Shown here in pieces: positions 16,385 to 24,594 of a stretch of DNA of 64,000 nucleotides. The notes under the pieces were generated by a model. It searched no databases and was not told where the DNA came from. It saw nothing but the letters and a program-made list of their open reading frames with translations. The first letter of the stretch is position 1; the number at the start of each line of letters is the position of its first letter. The stretch is from the NCBI RefSeq assembly GCF_016598595.1, contig NZ_CP066786.1:3864001-3928000 (forward strand), in the 5' to 3' direction. The DNA comes from Martelella lutilitoris (GTDB taxonomy: Bacteria > Pseudomonadota > Alphaproteobacteria > Rhizobiales > Rhizobiaceae). A program made the position numbers and the translations under genes.

Positions 16385-17185
16385 ATGGCCAAGCGCTTCT
16401 ATTGGAATGAACTGACGAGCCCGGAATTCAGCGCTCTGGACCCGGCGACCACCGTCGCTATCCTGCCGCTCGCCTCCACCGAACAGCACGGACCGCATCT
16501 TCCGGTCGCGACCGATGTCGCCATCGCCCAGGGCATGCTCGACACGCTCAAGGAAAACCTGCCCGAAGAGCTCGACGTGCTGGTCCTGCCCGTCCAGGAA
16601 ATCGGCAAGGCCAATGAGCATATCCACGGCCCCGGAACACTCTCCTTCGGCGCGGACCTCCTGATCCCCGCATGGACGACGATCGGCGAAAAGGTCGCCG
16701 CGGCCGGCCTGCGCAAGATCATCATGGTCAACAGCCATGGCGGCAATCTCGACATCATGAGCATCGTCTCGCGGGAAATGCGCGTGCGCTTCAACATGGT
16801 CGCCGTTGCCACCCAATGGGCGCGTTTCGGCTCGCCCGACGGCATGATCAGCGAGGAAGAACGCACCTACGGCATTCACGGCGGCGAGGTCGAGACCTCG
16901 CTGATGCTCCACTTCCGTCCGGAACTGGTCAGGATGGAACATGCCGAAAACTTCGTGTCGCTGGCCAAATGGCAGAAGGAAAACACCCGCCGCCTGCAGC
17001 CGACGCCGCCCAATGCGCTGGCCTGGATCGCCCATGATCTCAACCCCAAGGGGGCGCTCGGCAATGCCGCGATCGCGACGGCGGAAAAGGGCGCGGCCAT
17101 CGCGCAACACCAGGTCGGGGGCTTCATCGAACTGATCGAGGATGTCGTCGCCTACCCGCTCGACAAGCTTTATACGCCGGCGTGA
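16385..17185 (+). CDS. Creatininase-family amidohydrolase
   Basis: The 266-residue product shows the family's metal-binding pattern: STEQHGPHLPVATDVAIA (Glu, His, Asp ligands) and MVNSHGGN, then YGIHGGEVETSLML with the active-site Glu/His. Members cleave cyclic or linear amides: creatinine to creatine, formamide of pyrimidine intermediates, or peptide ends in mycofactocin maturation. The true substrate is open. The stop codon abuts the LysR gene's stop with no gap, and the nearby ABC and deaminase genes suggest action on an N-heterocycle. The ATG at 16385 gives the conserved start AKRFYWNELTSPEF. Confidence 0.88.
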   Translation: MAKRFYWNELTSPEFSALDPATTVAILPLASTEQHGPHLPVATDVAIAQGMLDTLKENLPEELDVLVLPVQEIGKANEHIHGPGTLSFGADLLIPAWTTIGEKVAAAGLRKIIMVNSHGGNLDIMSIVSREMRVRFNMVAVATQWARFGSPDGMISEEERTYGIHGGEVETSLMLHFRPELVRMEHAENFVSLAKWQKENTRRLQPTPPNALAWIAHDLNPKGALGNAAIATAEKGAAIAQHQVGGFIELIEDVVAYPLDKLYTPA

Positions 17186-18127
17186 TCAACCCGGCGACGG
17201 CGGCAGGTGATGGCGTTGCTGCAGCGTGTCGATGATGGCGGAGAGCTCTTTCAGCAGATAATCGACGAACAGGCTGCTTGCCGCATCGAGCGGCGCGCGG
17301 GCGCGTGAAAAGAGTTTCATCGGCTGGTGGCGCACATGCGGATCGGCGAGCGGGCGGAAGGCCAGTTCGCCGCGCTGGCATTCGACATAGACATCGAGCG
17401 GATTGAGGAAGGTCAGCCCCGTTCCCCGCTTGACCAGGCCTTTCAGCATTTCCGACGCATTGGTCTCCACCACCGGCTCGATCGGCAGGGACAAGGGCGA
17501 CAGCGCCAGATTGATGACATGGCGCAGGCTGGTGCCCGGCTGGGCGAGCACCAGCGGCTCCTGCACGACGTCGGAGACATTGACGCGCTCTTCCCGCGCG
17601 AGGCGATGACCGGGCGGCATCACGGCGCCGATCGGCACGTCGAAGGAGGCAAGCGTGCGGATGCCCGGCGTCGGCGGAATGTTGAAGCCAAGGCCGAGAT
17701 CGACGTCGCCGGTCAGCACATTGGCGATCGTCGTGGTGCCGCCATCGGATCTGAGATGAATGCGGATCCTTGGATTTTCATCAACGAAACGGGCGATGAT
17801 ATCCGGCAGCGGACCGGCGGCGAGTCCGACGGTCGCGACCAGCGTCACCTTGCCCGCCTGTGGCATTTTCAGCGCGCGGATACGCGATTCCAGCTTCTCA
17901 TAGCCCTTCAGCACCTCGCGGATATGCTCCACGCACATCTCGCCGGCCGCCGTCAGCCGCAGACCACGGGGCAGCCGCTCGAACAGCGGCGCGCCGAATT
18001 CCTCTTCCAGGGCAAGGATTTGCCGGTTCACGGCGGATGAGGCGACATTCAGCCGCTGGGCGGCCTTGCGGATCGACCCGCAACGGGCGATCTCGTCGAT
18101 ATATTGCAGTTTCCTGGAATGAAGCAT
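17186..18127 (-). CDS. LysR-family transcriptional regulator
   Basis: The 313-residue product has the N-terminal winged HTH (LQYIDEIARCGSIRKAAQRLNVASSAVNRQIL) and a substrate-binding domain (about 92-295). It is divergent from the ABC/deaminase operon at 18322 and convergent with the creatininase-family gene, so it most likely controls both with a ligand from that pathway. The inverted repeat at 18219-18248 lies in its divergent promoter region, and TATAAT on its strand (18194-18189) is a plausible -10. Confidence 0.92.
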   Translation of the reverse strand: MLHSRKLQYIDEIARCGSIRKAAQRLNVASSAVNRQILALEEEFGAPLFERLPRGLRLTAAGEMCVEHIREVLKGYEKLESRIRALKMPQAGKVTLVATVGLAAGPLPDIIARFVDENPRIRIHLRSDGGTTTIANVLTGDVDLGLGFNIPPTPGIRTLASFDVPIGAVMPPGHRLAREERVNVSDVVQEPLVLAQPGTSLRHVINLALSPLSLPIEPVVETNASEMLKGLVKRGTGLTFLNPLDVYVECQRGELAFRPLADPHVRHQPMKLFSRARAPLDAASSLFVDYLLKELSAIIDTLQQRHHLPPSPG

Positions 18128-18218
18128 GGGCGTAGACTCACAGCTGCCGGACCCCTGCGCTGACCAAATTTTGCGCAGTTCGACTACAATTATAACAATC
18201 GCGCCGGCTGTGCAAAAA

Positions 18219-18248
18219 AAGCATCAATGCGGACGAAAATTGATGCTT
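18219..18248. promoter_or_regulatory. Perfect inverted repeat in the lysR-ABC operon divergent region
   Basis: AAGCATCAAT (18219-18228) and ATTGATGCTT (18239-18248) are exact reverse complements, separated by 10 bases. The repeat lies 74 bases before the ABC operon start and 92 bases from the LysR start. Its size and location fit a regulator-binding site. A related half-site occurs upstream of the creatininase-family gene. Confidence 0.6.
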
Positions 18249-18321
18249 CTCAAACAGCGGTGAAGCCGCTCAAATGCAATAATCTGAAAGCTTCACGACG
18301 AAAAGCGAAGGGGAATAGCTT

Positions 18322-19329
18322 ATGTCGAATACCTCAAAGACCGCCGCGCTCGCCGGCGCTGCCTTCATGGCAGCGGCCGCCACGCCCGCCTTTGCGCTGG
18401 ACGAGGTCTCCTATGGCACCAACTGGCTGGCGCAGGCCGAGCATGGCGGTTTCTACCAGGCCGTCGCCGACGGCACATACGAGAAATACGGCCTGGACGT
18501 CACCATCGTGCAGGGCGGCCCGCAGGCGGCCAACCGCGCGCTCCTGATCGCCGGCAAGGTCGATTTCTACATGGGCTCGCCCCAGGGCGAGCTTGACGCC
18601 GTCGTCGAGGATATTCCGCTCATCGATGTCGCCGCCATCTTCCAGAAGGACCCGCAGATCCTGATGGCCCATCCCGACCAGGGGATCGAGGAATTCGCCG
18701 ATCTCGCCAAGCTGCCGACGATCTTCATGGGCAAAGACGGTTTCCTGTCCTACTTCCAGTGGATGAAAGCCAATTTCGACGGCTTCGACGATGCCCAGTA
18801 CAAGCCCTATACCTTCAACCCGGCGCCCTTTATCGCCGATCCGCAGTCGGCCCAGCAGGGTTATCTCACCTCCGAGCCCTATTCGGTCGAGAAGGAAGCC
18901 GGCTGGTCGCCGAAGGTCTTCCTGCTCGCCGACAGCGGCTATTCGCCCTATTCGACGATGATCACCGCGCAGAAGAAGCTGGTCGAGGAAAACCCGGATC
19001 TCGTCCAGCGTTTCGTCGATGCCTCGATCGAAGGCTGGTACAACTATCTCTACGGCGACAACACCGCTGCCAACGAACTGATCAAGGCCGACAATCCGGA
19101 AATGACGGACGAGCAGATCGCCTATTCCATCGAAAAGATGAAGGAATACGGCATCGTCGTTTCCGGCGACGCGGATGAAGGCGGCATCGGCTGCATCACC
19201 GACGCCCATTACAAGACCTTCTTCGACGACATGGTCGACATCGGCCTTTTCGAAGCTGATCTCGACTACACGAAGGCCTACACGACCGCGTTCGTCTGCA
19301 AGGGCGTCGGCATGGACCTGCTGAAATAG
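18322..19329 (+). CDS. NMT1/THI5-like ABC transporter substrate-binding protein
   Basis: The 335-residue product has a signal peptide (AALAGAAFMAAAATPAFA) and the NMT1/THI5-like fold, with YGTNWLAQAEHGGFYQAVAD, GLDVTIVQGGPQ and VDFYMGSPQGELDA. Such periplasmic proteins feed NitT/TauT-type importers for nitrate, sulfonates, taurine or pyrimidine precursors. Here the downstream deaminase and oxidoreductase suggest an N-heterocycle as the ligand (inference). A strong ribosome site AAGGGGAA precedes the ATG. A hairpin follows, typical of higher expression than the ATPase and permease. Confidence 0.88.
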   Translation: MSNTSKTAALAGAAFMAAAATPAFALDEVSYGTNWLAQAEHGGFYQAVADGTYEKYGLDVTIVQGGPQAANRALLIAGKVDFYMGSPQGELDAVVEDIPLIDVAAIFQKDPQILMAHPDQGIEEFADLAKLPTIFMGKDGFLSYFQWMKANFDGFDDAQYKPYTFNPAPFIADPQSAQQGYLTSEPYSVEKEAGWSPKVFLLADSGYSPYSTMITAQKKLVEENPDLVQRFVDASIEGWYNYLYGDNTAANELIKADNPEMTDEQIAYSIEKMKEYGIVVSGDADEGGIGCITDAHYKTFFDDMVDIGLFEADLDYTKAYTTAFVCKGVGMDLLK

Positions 19330-19344
19330 GCATCCCGAAACGCT

Positions 19345-19373
19345 CCGTTTCGCGTCATTCAGGCGCGAAACGG
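19345..19373 (+). other. Hairpin between the binding-protein and ATPase genes
   Basis: CCGTTTCGCG (19345-19354) pairs perfectly with CGCGAAACGG (19364-19373). There is no T-run. A hairpin right after the first gene of an ABC operon commonly protects that message and raises binding-protein output; inferred here. Confidence 0.55.
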
Positions 19374-19401
19374 CACCTTGAACTGAATGCAGGATAGCCG
19401 C

Positions 19402-20220
19402 ATGCCGAACGCCTATGCCGAAATTCCGGCATCGCTACAAAAGCCATTGGTGAAGATGGAGCATGTCACCAAGATTTTCTCCAACGGCACCATCGCGCTC
19501 AATGATATGTCCCTGACGGTGCGCCAGGGCGAGTTTGTCAGCCTGCTCGGGCCTTCCGGCTGCGGCAAGTCGACCGCGCTCAGGATCATCGCCGCGCTCG
19601 GCGACATCACCCGCGGCACGATAGACTGGCCAAGCTCGCGCATTTCCGCCAAGGGGCGCCCTGAAGGCGATATCAGCTTCGTCTTCCAGGAGCCGACGCT
19701 GATGCCCTGGGCAACGGTGTTCGGCAATGTCTATCTTCCGCTGAAGCTGCGCGGTCAGTCGAAATCCGGCACGCGCGACCAGATCATGGACGTGCTGAAG
19801 ACCGTCGGCCTTGAGGATTTCGCCGATGCCTATCCGCGCGAGCTTTCCGGCGGCATGAAGATGCGTGTTTCGATCGCCCGCGCGCTGGTCACAAAACCGA
19901 AGCTTCTCCTGATGGACGAGCCCTTCGCCGCCCTTGACGAAATCACCCGCCAGCGGCTCAACGACGATGTGCTGCGGCTCTGGCACGAGACCGGCATCAC
20001 CGTCATCTTCGTCACCCATTCCGTTTTCGAATCCGCCTATCTTTCCAACCGCATCGTCGTGATGCGCGCCCGTCCCGGCCAGGTCTTCGACGACTTTCCG
20101 CTCGACACGAGCCAAGTGCGTGACGAGGACTACCGTTCGTCGGAGGAATATCACCAGGCCTGCGCGAAAGTGTCCCACGCGCTGCAGGGCGCAATCCACG
20201 CCGCAGGAGGAGAACACTGA
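19402..20220 (+). CDS. NitT/TauT-family ABC transporter ATP-binding protein
   Basis: The 272-residue product has Walker A GPSGCGKST, signature LSGGMKMRVSIARAL, Walker B LLLMDEPFAALDE and the H-loop VTHSVFESAYLSNR, the pattern of SsuB/TauB/NrtD ATPases. The ATG at 19402 has AGGAT ten bases upstream. An in-frame ATG at 19387 lacks a ribosome site. Its stop overlaps the permease start (TGATG). Confidence 0.92.
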   Translation: MPNAYAEIPASLQKPLVKMEHVTKIFSNGTIALNDMSLTVRQGEFVSLLGPSGCGKSTALRIIAALGDITRGTIDWPSSRISAKGRPEGDISFVFQEPTLMPWATVFGNVYLPLKLRGQSKSGTRDQIMDVLKTVGLEDFADAYPRELSGGMKMRVSIARALVTKPKLLLMDEPFAALDEITRQRLNDDVLRLWHETGITVIFVTHSVFESAYLSNRIVVMRARPGQVFDDFPLDTSQVRDEDYRSSEEYHQACAKVSHALQGAIHAAGGEH

Positions 20221-21074
20221 TGAGCGACAAGGTAAGCGCCATGCAGCAGGACGATGCGACCTACGCGAAGCCCGGTTTCTGGGCGCGTCATGGCGAAACG
20301 GTCCTGAAAATCACAATCCCGATCGCCGTGCTCGCCTTCCTCGTGCTGGTCTGGCAGGCGATCGTGGTCATCTACCAGACCCCGCATTACATCCTTCCCG
20401 GCCCCGCTCTGGTGGTAGAGGCTTTCTTCGAGGACTGGGGCACGCTCGCGCCGGCGCTGTGGGTGACGACCAAGATCACCTTCATCTCGCTCGGCCTTGC
20501 CCTTGTCGGCGGCGTCGGCCTTGCCGTCATCATGGTCCAGTCGCGCTGGATCGAGACCGCGCTCTATCCGATCACCGTCATCCTTCAGGTGACCCCGATC
20601 GTCGCCATCGCGCCGCTGATCCTGATCTATACGCCGACGACGCAGGTGGCGCTCCTGATCTGCGCCTTCCTCGTCGCCTTCTTCCCGATCCTCTCCAACA
20701 TGGCGCAGGGCCTGAAGAGCGTCGACCATAACCTGTTGAACCTGTTCGAGCTTTACGGCGCCTCGCGCTGGCAGACGCTCATCCACCTGAAGCTGCCGGC
20801 TTCGCTGCCCTATTTCATGACCGGGCTCCGGATCGGCGGTGGTCTGGCGCTGATTGCCGCCGTTGTCGCAGAGTTCGCCGCAGGCTCGGCTGGCGCCGGC
20901 TCCGGCCTTGCCTTCCGCCTGCTGGAATCGCAGTACCGGCTCAACATTCCGCGTCTTTTTGCGGCGCTGTTCATGCTCGCCTGTCTCGGCGTGGCGATCT
21001 TCGCGCTCACCTCGTTCATTGCCTGGCTGTTCCTGCACCGCTGGCACGAAAGCAGCCTCAAGAGGGAAAACTGA
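20220..21074 (+). CDS. NitT/TauT-family ABC transporter permease
   Basis: The 284-residue product has six membrane helices and the EAA-loop region NLLNLFELYGASRWQTLIHLKLPASLPYFMTG, read here as ELYGASRWQTLIHLKLPASL, typical of SsuC-like permeases. It completes the importer with the preceding binding protein and ATPase. Its stop overlaps the deaminase start, so transport and catabolism are translationally coupled. Confidence 0.92.
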   Translation: MSDKVSAMQQDDATYAKPGFWARHGETVLKITIPIAVLAFLVLVWQAIVVIYQTPHYILPGPALVVEAFFEDWGTLAPALWVTTKITFISLGLALVGGVGLAVIMVQSRWIETALYPITVILQVTPIVAIAPLILIYTPTTQVALLICAFLVAFFPILSNMAQGLKSVDHNLLNLFELYGASRWQTLIHLKLPASLPYFMTGLRIGGGLALIAAVVAEFAAGSAGAGSGLAFRLLESQYRLNIPRLFAALFMLACLGVAIFALTSFIAWLFLHRWHESSLKREN

Positions 21075-22384
21075 TGCCGGGCTTCATGACACTGCCGGAA
21101 GCGCCGACCTTCGCGCTTCTGAGGGCAACCGTTCCGGCCGTCTGCCTTGCCGAGGCGAGCGGCTTCGAGGCCAAGGAAGGCCTCGTCTCGGCCGATATCG
21201 TGGTTGCCGACGGCAAGATCGACGCCATTCTGCCCGCCGGCACGGCGCCCGCCGCGCTTCCCGCCGCCGACATGCGCGGCGGCATGGTCTGGCCCACCTT
21301 TACCGACATGCACACCCATATCGACAAGGGCCATATCTGGGAGCGCCGCCGCAATCCCGACGGCACCTTCATGGGCGCTCTGGAAAACGTGATGGCCGAT
21401 CGGCTGGCCAACTGGTCGGCCGATGACGTCGCCGCCCGCATGGAATTCTCGCTGAAATCGGCCTACGCCCATGGCACCGGCCTTCTGCGCACCCATCTCG
21501 ACAGCCTTCCGCCGCAGCACGAAATCTCCTTCGAGGTTTTTTCTCACATGCGGGAAAAATGGGCGGGCCGGATCGAACTTCAGGCCGTCGCGCTGTTTTC
21601 CATCGACATGATCTTCGAACCTTTCTTCGATGATCTGACGAGGCTTCTGAAACGCCACAACGGGCTGATCGGCGGCGTCACGCAGATGCTGCCGGATCTT
21701 GATGCCCGCCTTGACCGCATGTTCCGCGCGGCTGCCGACAACGGACTTGATATCGACCTCCATGTGGACGAGACCGAGGATCGCGAGGTCCTGACCCTTG
21801 GCCGCATTGCCGAGGCGAAGCTTCGCAACGGCTTCGAGGGGTCCGTCACGGTCGGCCATTGCTGTTCGCTGGCCCGTCAGGACGAAGACACGGCGAAGCG
21901 CACGATCGATGTCGTGGCCCAGGCCGGCCTTTCCGTCGTCTCGCTGCCGATGTGCAACATGTATCTGCAGGACCGCCACGAGGGTCGCACGCCGCGCTGG
22001 CGCGGCGTGACGCTGTTCAAGGAGCTGGCTGCTGCCGGGGTGAAGACGGCGGTCTCCTCCGACAATACTCGCGATCCGTTTTACGCCTATGGCGATCTCG
22101 ATCCCGTCGAGGTGATCCGCGAGGCCGTGCGCATTCTCCAGCTCGACCATCCGCTGGACGAGACCGCCCGCATCATCACCCGTACGCCCGCCGACATTCT
22201 CGGCCGGGGCGAGCGCGGGGTGATTGCCGAAGGCGGCCCCGCCGATATCATCCTCTTCAGTGCCAGGCGCTGGAGCGAATTTCTCTCCCGTCCGCAGGCT
22301 GACCGCATCGTGATGCGGAATGGCATGGGCATCGACCGCAGCCTGCCGGATTACCGCGAACTTGACCCGCTGATGGATAAGTGA
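21074..22384 (+). CDS. Cytosine-deaminase-like amidohydrolase
   Basis: The 436-residue product is a metal-dependent amidohydrolase of the CodA group. It has the metal motif TFTDMHTHIDKGHIW, then GLLRTHLD, LHVDETEDREVL, VTVGHCCSLA and the catalytic-Asp block SSDNTRDPFYAYGDLDP. CodA-group enzymes deaminate cytosine, isoguanine, creatinine or related amidines. With a creatininase-family enzyme in the same locus, creatinine-like or pyrimidine-like compounds are candidate substrates, but this is inference. It starts within the permease stop codon and ends overlapping the next gene. Confidence 0.88.
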   Translation: MPGFMTLPEAPTFALLRATVPAVCLAEASGFEAKEGLVSADIVVADGKIDAILPAGTAPAALPAADMRGGMVWPTFTDMHTHIDKGHIWERRRNPDGTFMGALENVMADRLANWSADDVAARMEFSLKSAYAHGTGLLRTHLDSLPPQHEISFEVFSHMREKWAGRIELQAVALFSIDMIFEPFFDDLTRLLKRHNGLIGGVTQMLPDLDARLDRMFRAAADNGLDIDLHVDETEDREVLTLGRIAEAKLRNGFEGSVTVGHCCSLARQDEDTAKRTIDVVAQAGLSVVSLPMCNMYLQDRHEGRTPRWRGVTLFKELAAAGVKTAVSSDNTRDPFYAYGDLDPVEVIREAVRILQLDHPLDETARIITRTPADILGRGERGVIAEGGPADIILFSARRWSEFLSRPQADRIVMRNGMGIDRSLPDYRELDPLMDK

Positions 22385-22386
22385 AC

Positions 22387-23796
22387 ATGCCGGACTATCA
22401 ACAGATCAAGGCCGAACTCGAGGGCATCACCATCGAGGACAATCCCAACATGGTTCTGCGCAAGAGCCGGGATTTCTACTGGTATTCGCCCATTCTTAAG
22501 GAACAGCTTGAGAACGTGACCGGCGATCTGGTCGTCTCGCCGAAGAACGAGGACGAACTGATCCGGATCCTGAAGGTCGCGTTCAGGAATGACGTACCCG
22601 TCACCGCGCGTGGCGGCGGCACCGGAAATTATGGCCAGTGCATGCCGCTTTCCGGCGGCATCGTTCTCGACATGACCAGGATGAACGCCATCAAGGAGAT
22701 CCATCCCGGCCGCGTCGTCGTCGAGGCCGGCATCATCTGCGCCCAGCTCGACAGGGAGCTGAAGGAGAAATCCGGGCAGGAACTGCGCTTCCACCCGTCG
22801 ACCACCGGCCAGGCGACCCTTGGCGGCTTCATCGCCGGCGGCTCCGGCGGCGTCGGCTCGGTCCACTGGGGCGGGCTTCGCGATCTCGGCAATGTTCTGC
22901 GGTTGAGGATCGTGACGCTCGAGGAAGAGCCGCGCGTGATGGAACTGACGGCGCGCGACCTGCTGAAGGTCAGCCACGCCTATGGCACCAACGGCATCAT
23001 CACCGAGGTCGAAATGCCGCTGGCCCCCGCCTATGACTGGGTGGACGTGATGGTCGGCCACGAGACCTTCATGGACGCGGTGCGCTTTTCCGACCGGCTG
23101 GCGAAATCCTCCGGCATTCTGGTCAAGGAAATCGCCCCGATCGCCGCGCCCGTGCCCTATTCCTATTTCAACCGCCACAAGCCTTACCTCAAGGAAGGCG
23201 AGAGCGTCTCGGTCGTCATGGTCGCGCCGCACTCGATGGAACCCTTCGAGGCGCTGGTGAACCTTTACAAGGGCGAGATCCGCTTCCGCTCCGACAAGGC
23301 GGAAAGCCTGCGCGGCCTGCCGCGCGCCTATGAGCTCGGCTGGAACCACACGACGCTGCGCGCGCTGAAGACAGAGCCCGACGCCTTCACCTATCTGCAG
23401 GTGCAGTATCCCGGCCCCGACCATGTTTCCAAGGTCCAGGAAATGTCCGAACTCTTCGGCGATGAGGTTATCGGTCATCTGGAATTCCTGCGCTTTGACG
23501 GCGCGATCCAGTGTTCCGGCCTGCCGCTGGTGCGCTACACGACCGCCGAACGGCTGGAAGAGATCATCCGTATCCACGAGGAGCACGGCTGCCCGATCTT
23601 CAACCCGCACCGCTATACGCTGGAAGAGGGCGGCATGAAGCAGACCGACGAATTGCAGCTTGCCTTCAAGAAGGAAACTGACCCCAAGGGCCTTTTGAAC
23701 CCCGGCAAGATGATCGCCTGGGAAAACCCGGATTTCGATTTCAAGGCCGGCAAGAACTTCCTGTTCAAGGGCCTTTCCGAGACGGGAGCCGAATAG
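22387..23796 (+). CDS. FAD-binding oxidoreductase (GlcD/VAO type)
   Basis: The 469-residue product has the PCMH-type FAD domain: VSPKNEDELIRILKVAF, the pyrophosphate loop ARGGGTGNYGQCMPL, GFIAGGSGGVGSVHWGGLRD and YGTNGIITEVEMPLA. The cap domain is at the C-terminus, with DPKGLLNPGKM near the end. These flavoenzymes oxidise hydroxy acids, alcohols or ring carbons. Substrate unknown. It is the middle of an operon with the deaminase and a flavodoxin-fold reductase. A GTG at 22381 that overlaps the deaminase stop is an alternative start. Confidence 0.88.
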   Translation: MPDYQQIKAELEGITIEDNPNMVLRKSRDFYWYSPILKEQLENVTGDLVVSPKNEDELIRILKVAFRNDVPVTARGGGTGNYGQCMPLSGGIVLDMTRMNAIKEIHPGRVVVEAGIICAQLDRELKEKSGQELRFHPSTTGQATLGGFIAGGSGGVGSVHWGGLRDLGNVLRLRIVTLEEEPRVMELTARDLLKVSHAYGTNGIITEVEMPLAPAYDWVDVMVGHETFMDAVRFSDRLAKSSGILVKEIAPIAAPVPYSYFNRHKPYLKEGESVSVVMVAPHSMEPFEALVNLYKGEIRFRSDKAESLRGLPRAYELGWNHTTLRALKTEPDAFTYLQVQYPGPDHVSKVQEMSELFGDEVIGHLEFLRFDGAIQCSGLPLVRYTTAERLEEIIRIHEEHGCPIFNPHRYTLEEGGMKQTDELQLAFKKETDPKGLLNPGKMIAWENPDFDFKAGKNFLFKGLSETGAE

Positions 23797-23797
23797 A

Positions 23798-24379
23798 ATG
23801 CGGGTTCTCGTTCTCTTCAGCCATCCGGTGGAAACGAGCTTCGGCGCGGCGCTTCATGCCCAGGTGGTGGAAAGCCTGAAGAAAGCCGGACACGAGGTCG
23901 ATGATTGCGATCTTTACGCCGAGGGCTTCCAGCCGGTGCTGACCCGCGAGGAGCGGATCGGCTATCACGACTATCCGGAAAACACCGCACCGGTTGAAGG
24001 CTATGTCGAGAGGTTGCGCAAGGCCGAAGCCCTCGTCATCGTCACGCCCGTGTGGAATTTCGGTTTTCCGGCCATGCTGAAAGGCTATTTCGACCGGGTC
24101 TGGCTGCCGGGCGTTTCCTTCGCGCTCGAGGACGGGAAACTGACGCCGACGCTGCGCCATATCAGAAAGCTCGCCGCCGTCTTCACCTATGGCGCGACCC
24201 CGATGCGGGCATTTCTCGCTGGCAATCCGCCCAAAAAGATCGTCAAGCGCGTACTGCGCGCCCAGATCAAGCTCGGCGCCCCGGTGTCCTTCATGGCGCA
24301 TTACGACATGAACAACTGCACCGACAAGACAAGGGCCGATTTCCTGGCAAAGGTGAAGGCCGAGATGGAAGCTTTCTGA
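23798..24379 (+). CDS. NAD(P)H-dependent flavodoxin-fold reductase
   Basis: The 193-residue product belongs to the NAD(P)H dehydrogenase (quinone)/YwrO-MdaB group. It starts RVLVLFSHPVETSFGAALHA and has LVIVTPVWNFGFPAMLKGYFDRVW, here quoted in part as PVWNFGFPAMLKGYFDRVW, the typical FMN/substrate segment. It would recycle electrons between NAD(P)H and a quinone or flavin and closes the operon. A strong terminator follows. Confidence 0.85.
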   Translation: MRVLVLFSHPVETSFGAALHAQVVESLKKAGHEVDDCDLYAEGFQPVLTREERIGYHDYPENTAPVEGYVERLRKAEALVIVTPVWNFGFPAMLKGYFDRVWLPGVSFALEDGKLTPTLRHIRKLAAVFTYGATPMRAFLAGNPPKKIVKRVLRAQIKLGAPVSFMAHYDMNNCTDKTRADFLAKVKAEMEAF

Positions 24380-24437
24380 CGCTTCCGGCGGACGCCCCCC
24401 TTTACATCACCGCTCAGACCACTAGGTCTATGACTAA

Positions 24438-24475
24438 CCCGCAAGCGCTTCCCTTAGGCGCTTGCGGGCTCTTTT
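24438..24475 (+). terminator. Rho-independent terminator of the deaminase operon
   Basis: CCCGCAAGCGC (24438-24448) pairs perfectly with GCGCTTGCGGG (24458-24468) and is followed by CTCTTTT. It ends the operon that starts at 18322. Confidence 0.8.
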
Positions 24476-24594
24476 GAGCGAGGCCGCAAGCCCCGTCGCA
24501 CTCTGTTGCGCGGATTGGCTGCGGCTTTCAGGAAATACCGCATGGTTCAGGGGGCATTGCCCCGCCATGCGCCAGCAGCGGGGAATAGGGCAGA

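Noticed and set aside
15281-17110. A 609-codon minus-strand frame opposite the DMT and creatininase-family genes
   Set aside because: It spans two genes on the other strand, has Arg/His/Asp-rich low-quality sequence with no family motif, and mirrors their codon pattern. It is a GC-driven shadow.
24380-24594. Possible small RNA or tRNA in the gap before GH32
   Set aside because: The only structure is a clear terminator hairpin; no cloverleaf or T-loop sequence is seen.
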